Part shown: positions 34,595 to 43,285 of the stretch, piece by piece
How positions within the stretch are numbered: the stretch's first letter is position 1
Layout: the number at the start of each line of letters is the position of its first letter
NCBI RefSeq assembly: GCF_901000735.1
Contig: NC_081541.1
Span: forward strand, 27,306,258 to 27,370,257
Direction of reading: 5' to 3'
Origin: Corylus avellana
Taxonomy: Eukaryota > Streptophyta > Magnoliopsida > Fagales > Betulaceae
DNA length: 64,000 bases
Made by a program: the position numbers and the translations under genes
The notes under the pieces: model-generated
What the model was told of the DNA's origin: nothing
The model's input: the letters and a program-made list of their open reading frames with translations, nothing else
The model's database searches: none

Positions 34595-35497
34595 TTACTC
34601 TTTGTTGATAAAGGCAGCAAACTTGTTGACTAAATCAATAGCCTTCTCACAATCTGGCTTCATCAAGTGGAAAATATGGGCCTCTCCTTCATGCTCCACA
34701 ACCTCAACATTTCCGGCCCACTCACTCTTCTTTAGTTCCTCGTAGTACCATCTACCCACATCTATTAAGTGGTCGTTTTGTGCAAAAAATATGAGTACCC
34801 TCTCACACCCTAGCTTGCTCAGATCCTCTGTGGACGGTTTCGGCCTAGGATCCTCCAGCCCACCATTTGTTGGACACATGTACAACCACATGTGATCATC
34901 CTCCATACCACCAAAAAACGGGTGCACCAGAATCACCCCAACAAGCTTCACGCCCGGTAACCCGAGTGTCCCAACCCAAACTGCCAAGGTATGAGAAATG
35001 TTCCCTCCTCCACTGTCCCCACCAACGAAGACCCGGTCAAAATCAGCGTACTCGTTCAACCATGGCTCCGGGCCGTTTCTGTTGGCATGAGATGCGACCC
35101 ATTGAAGCCCCGCCCATGAGTCTTCGTAGCAAGCGGGTATGGGCCGCTCCGGAAACAGCCCGTACTCAACCGAGACGGCAATGGCGTTGGATTTAGCGGC
35201 CAATGAGCTGACCAACCTGTGGAACTCTGGAGAGAAGGCGGACTGAAAGCAAAAGCCACCACCATGGATGTAGAACAACACAGGAAGTTTCCGGGTCCGG
35301 TCATGGATCTTGGGTAGGAAAATTCGGGCGGATACAGCAGGGTCAGATGAAATCACGACATCTTTGGATCTCACCCCGGTGATTTGGTCTTCGGACGGAG
35401 GGATTTTGTGGATGGAATGGAATTTTTCGATACGACCATCTTTGTATACACGGAAGAAGCGAAACTCATGGAGTACTTGGTTGTTCAAAGAGTCTAT
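34595..35497 (-). CDS. Carboxylesterase (CXE, alpha/beta hydrolase fold 3), full-length frame with lost start codon
   Basis: The family hydrolyses carboxylic esters of small metabolites, usually in the cytosol. The frame covers all 300 residues of the fold with no stop: KDGRIEKFH near 20-27, HGGG oxyanion hole at 78-81, nucleophile Ser162 in GDSGGG, Asp242 in QNDHL, and His274 in GEAHIFH. It ends ..FAAFINKE, like the 62.9 kb gene. At the position of that paralogue's ATG this gene reads ATA (35495-35497). Upstream the frame runs to a TAA near 35645 with no ATG, so the only in-frame alternatives are non-AUG. Either an upstream exon supplies the Met, or initiation is non-canonical, or this is a very young pseudogene. 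Intronless. Confidence 0.75.
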   Translation of the reverse strand: MDSLNNQVLHEFRFFRVYKDGRIEKFHSIHKIPPSEDQITGVRSKDVVISSDPAVSARIFLPKIHDRTRKLPVLFYIHGGGFCFQSAFSPEFHRLVSSLAAKSNAIAVSVEYGLFPERPIPACYEDSWAGLQWVASHANRNGPEPWLNEYADFDRVFVGGDSGGGNISHTLAVWVGTLGLPGVKLVGVILVHPFFGGMEDDHMWLYMCPTNGGLEDPRPKPSTEDLSKLGCERVLIFFAQNDHLIDVGRWYYEELKKSEWAGNVEVVEHEGEAHIFHLMKPDCEKAIDLVNKFAAFINKE

Positions 35498-35744
35498 CGG
35501 AGATGAATGGTAATGGCTAGAGTTAGATGGTAGTGAAATAGCGATGAAAGGGGTTTTGAGATATTTGAAGGATGAGGCCTGGTTAACGTAAAAAGAGAGG
35601 GAGACAAAGAAATGACATTTCACGTGGTGGAGGAAGAAAAAGCTTTAAAGAGTCAGAAAGGGGTCTGGATACCTATTAAAGAGGGGGGTTGTGAAAGGGA
35701 CTCAAAAGGCCACATGTAGCTTTCATGATGGTTAATTAGGACAA

Positions 35745-36667
35745 GGATCCTCTGGATCTCTCCTGGAGAGGATTTAGTGTTGCTGGATAGAATCTCTCCT
35801 TGAAGACTTTTAAGGCCATCGTCTCACGGTATTGCACATTAAAAAAATAATAATATTTTATTATTTTTTTTTAAAAAAAAATAAATAATAAAATAATAAA
35901 AATTACAACAAATTATAACAAAAGGAAGGTGACTGGCACCTATGTTGACCACAGGGTGGCTTTGAAGGTCACTAGCGGCGTGGAGGTGGCCTCTGAATTT
36001 CTTCGGGAGAGGATCCAGTTGATGGATAGAATCTCTCCTTAAAGATCCTAAGGCTATCAACTCGTCATATGACGCATTAAAAATATATATATATATATAT
36101 TTTATTATTTTACTTTTAAAAATAAATAAATAATAAAATAATAAAAAATTACAAACAATTATAACAAAAAAGAAGGGTGGCTGGCCACCCCATGTTGGCT
36201 ACAGGGGTGGCCGACCACCACATATTGGGACATGGGGGTGGCGATGTGGTGTCGCCACCCCCATGGGCCTGTTTGATGGCCGAACCATCACCAAGGGCTA
36301 AATTAAAAAAATTTGATTTGGTCCTTGAAGGTAGCCGAACTGCCCCCAAGGGCCATAGGAGTGGCTTCGGCCACCTCGAACCGGCCCATGGGGGTGACCG
36401 AAGCCACCCCAAAGGCCAAGCGATGGGGGGTGGCCGACGCCACCCCATGGCCCTTGGGGGTGATTCGGCCACCCCCTATGGCCAACATGAGGTGGCCAAC
36501 CACCCTTCTTTTTTCTTTTTTTAATGTTTTATTCTCTTATTATTTATTTATTTTTAAAAGTAAAATAATAAAATAGTATTATTTTTTTTAATGTGCCATG
36601 TGGCGGGTTGATCACCTTAAGATCTCTAAGGAGAGATCCTACCCATCAACTGGAGAGGATTCGTGTC
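35745..36667. mobile_element. Foldback element preceded by a half copy of itself
   Basis: The complete unit is about 36005-36667. Left arm GAGGATCCAGTTGATGGATA and the complement of the right end (GAATCCTCTCCAGTTGATGGG) pair over about 170 bp, including AATAAATAATAAAATAATA and its complement. The centre is CCACCCC/GGGGTGG-rich (36172-36505). The stretch 35745-36004 repeats the left half (GAATCTCTCCTTGAAGA, ATAAATAATAAAATAATAAA). Open frames at 36149-36576 on both strands are compositional. Confidence 0.65.
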
Positions 36668-37195
36668 TGGTTAATTATTAGAGTGAGACATAGCTTTATT
36701 AAAAGACAACAATAAATACACAATTTTTTGGCACAATTTTTACTCAATTTCTTTTTTATATTTTAATTGTTTTTTTAAAAAAAAAAAATTAAAAAAAAAA
36801 TTGAAGCAATAACATCTTATGTGGTCCATTTTTTATTTAGTTTTTTTTTAAAAAAATAAAAAACGAAAATCATTATTATGAAGAAAATGATAATTTTTTT
36901 TTAAAAAAAATACCAAATAAAAAAAGGATCACATAGGTTGTAATTGCTTCAAAATTTTTTTTATTTTATTTTATTTTATTTTATTTTGTTAAAATAAAAA
37001 ATGATCACATAAGGGAAAAGTTGGACCAAAATTGTGCTAAAAAATTATATCTTTATCATTTCTCAGACAGAATAGGAGGTGCACGTGCATCTTTGGCTGT
37101 TGGATGGTTTAAAAAAAAAAAAAAAAAAAAAAAAAGACTATCTAGCAGACAAGCAATTTTATTGACTAATGCTCTAAAATAAGATTTTTTTTTTT
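36668..37195. other. AT-rich intergenic DNA
   Basis: Loosely palindromic poly(A)/poly(T)-rich DNA around 36770-37010 (TTGTGCTAAAAAATTATA versus ACAATTTTTTGGCACAATTT), probably another decayed foldback element. No gene. Confidence 0.4.
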
Positions 37196-37536
37196 GGTAA
37201 AGTCCACTTACTACCATTCCAATGATAGTTTACCACCAAACTATCAATTATGATAATTTACCCTCTAAACTACCAAAACAATGACAATGTACCCCTAATG
37301 TTAGCAAAATGATGAAATTACCCCTAAAGAATTTTCAATAAGACAAAAATACCCTTAAAAATTTGAAGAAAAAAAAAATTAAATTTTAATATTTTTGTTT
37401 TTATTTTAGTAAGGGTAATTTTGTCATTGTTTTGGTAGTTTGGGGAATAAATTGTCGCAATTGATAGTTTGGGGGTAGATTATCATTGGGGTGGTAGTTT
37501 GATGGGATTAAGTGGACTTTATCCCCTTTTTATAGA
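37196..37536. mobile_element. MITE, family 1 copy (mate at 61735-62105)
   Basis: Inverted arms: GGTAAAGTCCACTTACTACC on the left; GGATAAAGTCCACTTAATCC is the complement of the right end. Internal blocks CAAACTATCAATTATGATAA and ACCAAAACAATGACAATGTA pair with their complements. The 61.7 kb element shares these blocks. Confidence 0.75.
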
Positions 37537-37539
37537 GAA

Positions 37540-37917
37540 AATTTTACAAAACTCATGAATTTTCATGTGTTTTGAAGTTACTTTTTTCAAAGTTCAAAAA
37601 TTATTAATTTAGGGAATCAAACCTTTTTTTTTCGGTAAGATTTTCTGTTAAATATTGTCAAAATTTTCAAAATACCCATGCTTTTTTTAAAAAAATATAT
37701 AAAAAATTGCAAAGATTCAGGTGTAAGTATTTTTGCAAATTCCATTAAATCATGACCAACGCTTGAATCTTTGCAATTTTTTATTTTATTTTTTTAGTAA
37801 AAATGGGTATTTTGAAAATTTTGACAATATTTAATGAAAAATCCTAACGGAGAGAGATATCCTAAATTACTCAAAACACGTGTAAGTTCAGGAGGTTAAG
37901 TAAAGTTTTTCCTAATT
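37540..37917. mobile_element. MITE, family 2 copy (mate at 1286-1640)
   Basis: The arms CCATGCTTTTTT..., TTTTGACAATATTTAA and their complements flank the core GTAAGTATTTTTGCAAATTC that is shared with 1286-1640. Right end AAGTAAAGTTTTTCCTAA. Non-coding. Confidence 0.6.
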
Positions 37918-38822
37918 TATAAAAGGCTTTTTATATTAACTTTTTTTTTTTTTTTTAAACAAAAAAGGTAAAAGGTCTTAAGAATAAATATATTTTCCAA
38001 TGTTTGGTGGTGTTACGAAAAATATTTTCTGTTTGACCAAAAATTCTTCTAATTAATTTCCCTAAAATGGTTTCAATTTTTGAAAACCGAATATAATTTT
38101 TTGAATTTGAGCTTTTTATTTTTAAATCGACAGACTTAGCCAAAAAGTTGTGCGGGATTTGTTGGAATATGATAGACACCTCGTTGGGACTAGTTGGGAC
38201 CAAGCCAAGACATTGCCGGGACCCAACCACCGAGACCTTGATGGAGCATTGCTAAAAACATTTTACGTCGAAACAAACGAAGTCTATATATATATAGATA
38301 GATATATGTGTGTGTGTGTACGTGTGTTTTAAAAAATTTATTAGTATTGATCATAAAATTCCTCCGATCCTAATTTTTAAGTAAAGTTTTTCCTAATTTA
38401 TAAAAGGCTTTTTATATTAATTTTTTTTTTTAAAAAAAAAAAGGAAAACAAAAAAGGTAAAAGGTCTCAAGAATAAATATATTTTCCAGTGTTTGGCGGT
38501 GTTACGAAAAATAATATTCAACGAAAAATATTTTCTATTTGACCCAAAATTCTTCTAATTAATTTCTGTAAAATGGTTTCAATTTTTGAAAACCGAATAT
38601 AATTTTTTTGAATTTGAGCTTTTCATTTTTAAATCAACAAACTTAGCCAAAAAGTTGTGCGAGATTTGTTGGAATATGATAGACACCTCATTGGGACTAG
38701 TTGGGACCGAGCCAAGACATTGTCGGGACCCAACCGCTGAGACCTTGATGGAGCATCGCTAAAAACATTTTCTAACGGAAAACATTTTACGTCGAAACAA
38801 ACAAAGTCTATATATATATATA
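37898..38822 (+). repeat. Direct tandem duplication of a ~440-bp unit
   Basis: Copy 1 at about 37898-38305 and copy 2 at about 38378-38822 run in parallel from AAGTAAAGTTTTTCCTAATT through ACTTAGCCAAAAAGTTGTGC and GGGACTAGTTGGGACC to GTCTATATATATA. Copy 2 has a small extra ATAATATTCAACG segment. No coding family recognised. Confidence 0.85.
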
Positions 38823-38842
38823 TGCGCGCGCGCGCGTCGGAT

Positions 38843-41833
38843 CCTATATGCAGAAATAAGCCCAAGATTTTAATGGAACTCTACATTCCAGGCTTTTTAT
38901 AGCGCTTGTTGTAGTTAACCCATGTGCTACGGTCCCTAGCTGCATCCTTTGGGCTTCGCCTCTGCCTAGCGAGAGAAAAGGCAGCCTAGCGCATTGGACC
39001 TTTACTCGATGAGGAAAGTCAGATCCATTGTAGTTCGTGAAAATTTATAAATAATTTTAAAAAAATTTATTTATAACAAAAACACAAAGATTAGAAATGT
39101 GCGATTCCCATTATCTAATCAAAGATCAATCAATAAGGAATTAAGTGGAAACACTTTTTTCTTTTTCTTTTTTAAATGTCCATTTTGCGGTATTACTATT
39201 ATTGTAAAGGGCAAAGGTAAAGCCACACTATAAATTACATTTTTATTTCATAATGTACATAAAATTCTTACAAATTGGGTTATAGGAATTTTTACAATAC
39301 AATCTCTAAAAAGGTAATATGTGTTCTTTATAAACACATGTTTTTTTATTAATGACATTAAAAAAATGTGAAAAGTATATGCTATTAAAAAAGAAAAATG
39401 CAATTTAGTATTTTCTCGTCCTTTTTTTCATTCACTTTTTTTGAAAATCAACCATTAAATATGTAAGACATACACCTTCACCTATGTGAATCCTACGGTA
39501 TAATCAGTGTATAAAAAAATGTTGTCCATTTATAATTATCTCCCACAAGATTGATGTTGCGGTTCTAAATTTTTATTTTTATTATTATTTTAAACAATGA
39601 CGATTTCAATGGTTGGTTATGTCTCTTAACAAATCAAATTTAATAAGGCTCAATCCATCTATTAATAATTATCAATAAAAAATCCATTGATGAATGTCAC
39701 TAATAAAAAAAAGAAGAAATTATACCTTTTATAATTGATCCAAATTATTCTAATTAAAAAAGTCTTGCATTCAAATATTTCAAAGAAAATAAACCATGCA
39801 TCCGCTTAATAATGCATATTTATACAATAAAATTTAAATTCAAATTCACCGTAAGAGCTGATAAAATCATAAAGATAATGCATATTTTCTTTTTCTTTTT
39901 GGTTTTTACTTCCCTCTTCGCTCTCTCGCCTGCAACAAATACTTCTTCCGCTCCACTCGCCGGCTCTCTCGCCCTTGTTCATCCCTCTCCTCTTGCTCCG
40001 CCTCGTCTTCCACCCCGAAACGGCACCGTTTGATTCCCGATCGCAGCAGCAGACGATCCTTACTCCGCCAGAGATTGGCATCGTCCACCTCTTCGCTTAA
40101 CTTCAGAAAAAGCTTAATTTCTTTCTCAGCTTCTTCATCACGAGAATCTTTCTTTGGATCAGGCTGACATAGAAAATAACCAAGATATAATTAGTACAAA
40201 AGATCACATGCAGGCAGCAACTAAAAACTTTTAGGCTAAAATGAATTAGAGACTACCTGCATTTCTATAGTAACTAGATGAGGATTGTTCAAGATGAATT
40301 TTTCTATTCTGGCTTTAATTAAGGGTTTCTCATACTTCAATGGCTCAACGGGGTCCATGGCATATCCATTTACCCTATAAAACAAAAGGCAAAGTACACA
40401 AGTAAATATAAATAAAATAAGAGAAGGATGCCAGGTTTGTAAAGCAACAAAAAGCGGGGTATATCTTACAATGGACCGAAGCATCAGCGACAAGCCACGA
40501 GGAAATGATCCAATGTCGTTTTCCCTGAGAGAAAACTCAATTGTATTCATGGCATCTCCTAAGCCACTTTCTCTCAAGGAAAACAACACTGGATCATTTC
40601 CTCGTGGCTTGTCGCTGGTGCTTCAGTCCATTGTAAGATATATCCCGCTTTTTGTTGCTTTACAAACCTGGCATCCTTCTCTTATTTTATTTATATTTAC
40701 TTGTGTACTTTGCCTTTTGTTTTATAGGGTAAATGGATATGACATGGACCCCTTTGAGCCATTGAAGTATGAGAAACCCTTAATTAAAGCCAGAATAGCA
40801 GAGGAAGGCTCTAAAGCTGTTTTTTCCCCTATAATAGAGAAATTCATCTTGTACAAATTACAATCCTCATCGAGTTACTATAGAAATGCAGGTAGTCTCT
40901 AATTCATTTTGGCCTAAAAGTTTTCAGTTGCTGTCTACACGTGATCTTCTGTACTAATTATATCTTCGTTATTTTCAATGTCAGCAAGATTTTCCCTAAT
41001 GGAGAAGCAGGAGTTCCCAACATAAGATGATCCAAGAACCCAACGATAAGCTCAGTTATTTTCTGCAGTATAAATTACATACAAACGAGAGTAATTTGCG
41101 CCAAAGTTCAAAAGAGTGTGATTTTCCTCACTAACACTACTGTAGAAATGCCAAACGCACTCTTAACATTCGGTTGAATGTTTCTGAGTATTACATATTT
41201 GACAACTGACTCAATCACCTCCACTTATTCAAATTTACCAGGCAGCCGATAATTTGCTATATGCAAAACTCAATTAAGTTATTACTTACAGGCTTCACTA
41301 AGCAAATTTCAAAAAATAAAATAAAAAAGAACAAAAAGAGCACTCACGGAGGCGTGCGTAACACAATGCCGTAGACCTTGTTCTCATCGTCGTTCGACAC
41401 CGACATGACCTCCGCACCGGTCTTCCTGTGTGTGAAAGGCACAGCTTTCGGAACTGTTTGGACACTTTCTCGAACCCGAGCTTCTCCGCAACCTCATCCT
41501 GCACCCCTGCAAACTCTGCCCCCACGAAAACCACTCTCAGAGTCACCAAAGCTATACGTTTTAATCGGGGAAACGAAATGCATTTTTTTTTTAAAAAAAA
41601 AAAAAAAAGTTAGGGTTTGAAGGATACCTGAGGAAGAGTGAGCGGGGGAGTGGCGACAGCGCGGGGAGAGAGCGGATAAGCTTCTTCTGAAGTTAAGCGA
41701 AGAGGCGGACGACGCCAATCTCTGGCGGAGTAAGGATCGTCTGCTGCTGCAATCAGGAATCAAACGGTGCCGTTTCGGGGCAGAAGACGAAGCGGAGCAA
41801 GAGGAGAGGGATGAACAAGGGCGAGAGAGCCGG
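38843..41833. pseudogene. Scrambled PREP fragments: promoter, exons and introns in both orientations
   Basis: The segments match the functional gene at 5968-15564. 38843-40116 is an inverted copy of about 15335-16932, missing about 15545-15775 (transit-peptide start and proximal promoter). 40115-40548 is a direct copy of 10847-11330. 40551-40572 is a direct copy of 11492-11510. 40571-40984 is an inverted copy of 10895-11310. 40982-41056 is a direct copy of about 11512-11591. 41060-41833 is a direct copy of about 14692-15490 with internal gaps. Introns are retained, so this arose from genomic DNA, not mRNA. No long reading frame survives. Confidence 0.9.
40164..40984. repeat. PREP-derived perfect-register inverted repeat (hairpin-forming)
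   Basis: Left arm 40164-40532, loop about 40533-40570, right arm 40571-40984. The arms are reverse complements over ~370 bp with few mismatches. The exception is a ~48-bp internal loop, where the right arm keeps GAGGAAGGCTCTAAAGC.. and the left lacks it. Both arms cover the PREP exon 9 region, intron 8 and the end of exon 8. Confidence 0.93.
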
Positions 41834-41835
41834 CG

Positions 41836-43285
41836 AAATCCAACGCCAACGCCATTGCCGTTTCAGTCCGCCTTCTCTTCAGAGTTTCACAAGCTGGTCG
41901 CCTCATTGGCTGCTAAATCCAACGCCATTGCCGTCTCGGTTGAGTACGGGCTATTTCCGAGCGGCACCTACCCGCTTGCTACGGAGACTCATGGGCGGGC
42001 TTCAATGGGTCGCATCTCATGCTAACGGAGACGGCCCAAAAGGTTTTTTTTTTTTGAAGACCAAATATCCATTCGGGAGAAGCTCAGCAAATTTCACAGT
42101 TCACACATCACCACATTCGGTGGTTACCAGAAAATAAGCCAAGAAAATTTACACATTCTCAACCAACAACCGAAAATCAAAGGGAATAAAATTTTCCGAA
42201 CTATTGAGTGAAGCAAAACCGAAGCAGGGGAGCAAAACACGACACATGTTAGATATTATAATCGAAACTAGACCCACAAGCTCGTTAAAAATTCAGACTT
42301 GAAAAATCCAAGCATCTAAACCTTGAATAACCTCAAAATAGCATCCCTCTTTACAAATCAAACACAAAAGGCACTATCAAGATCTCTTAAACCATGTTAG
42401 ATATTACAATCGAAAAGAATGGTATAAGAACAGTAAAACCATGAAAAAATCCCATTTCCAAATTCCAATCACCAAATCAGCTGCAAAAAACGGATCTTGA
42501 CAAAACAATCCTCTGATCTGGTGCCGTGGGTGGCGTTCGGCCGGCCGGATCTTGGATCGTGGGCGTTGACGATCCGCTCGTGGAGTTCGGTGGGCGTCGT
42601 CGCCGGATTTCGAGCTGATTCGGTGGGTGGGCATTGCCGATGGTAGTGCGCGGGTGGCGCTCGTTGCCGGAAGTGGATGGTGGTGGGCGGAGGCGGAAGG
42701 TCCGGGAGAGAGAGAGAGAGAGCGGCGTGTGAAGAGTGAGGAGCAGAGGGAAAATGAAAAATGAAACCCTCACTCGCGTGCTTTCAAGTTTTTTTCTCTT
42801 TTCTATTTTTTATTTTTATTAATGGGTTAACCATAGGTTGGGTTAACCAGCCTTTAGGAACTCATTTGAAGAGCCGAAAGGGAACAGAGACCTTTTTTTT
42901 TTTTTTTTTTTTTTTCATTTTAAAACTCCTGATGGGCAAAATGTGGTCTCCAGAATGCATTCTAGCATATCTCGTAAGGAGGATGATCACATGTGGTTGT
43001 ACATGTGTCCAACGAATGATGGGTTGGAGGATCCTAGGCTGAAACCGTCCGCAGAGGATCTGAGCAGGCTAGGGTGTCAAAGGGTACTAATATGTTTTGC
43101 TCAAAATGACCATTTAAGAGGTGTGTGGGTGGGTGGGGTGCTATGAAGAATTAAAGAAAAGTGAGTGGGTGGGAAATGTTGAGGTTGTGGAGCATGAAGG
43201 AGAGGCTCATGTTTTCCACCTGAAGAAGCCAGATTGTGAGAAGGCTATTGATTTAGTCAAAATATTTGCTGCCTTCATCAACTAA
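41836..43285 (+). pseudogene. Carboxylesterase pseudogene, two fragments split by an insert
   Basis: The first fragment (about 41836-42038) matches the middle of the CXE fold: FSPxFHKLVASLAAKSNAIAVSVEYG.., then ..ETHGRASMGRISC with frame loss. Its head carries a small local duplication of AAATCCAACGCCA. The second fragment (about 42968-43285) gives EDDHMWLYMCPTND.. to KPDCEKAIDLVKIFAAFIN and a stop, with a frameshift near 43140. The sequence between (about 42040-42960) is foreign. Opposite strand to the arm A relic, whose mirror image it completes. Confidence 0.88.
42040..42960 (-). mobile_element. Putative retrocopy/processed insert with poly(A) tail
   Basis: Read on minus, the insert begins in CT-rich, leader-like DNA (CTCTCTCTCTCTCCCGG near 42700). 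It runs without splice-site-like breaks and ends in a 12-nt poly(A) at 42046-42058, directly beside the interrupted CXE sequence. The interior has open frames at 42404-42634 and 42477-42773 without a recognisable family. A second poly(T) run at about 42893-42915 may mark another boundary. No clear target duplication found. Confidence 0.4.

Noticed and set aside
35498..35623. N-terminal extension of the 34.6 kb carboxylesterase
   Set aside because: Its first codon is GTG, not ATG, and the frame is closed by TAA just upstream.
36149..36576. Overlapping long open frames on both strands
   Set aside because: Produced by the GC-rich inverted interior of a foldback element.
42404..42773. Pro/Arg/Ser-rich open frames on minus
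   Set aside because: Low complexity, overlapping frames and no recognisable domain; more likely the leader of a retrocopied RNA.
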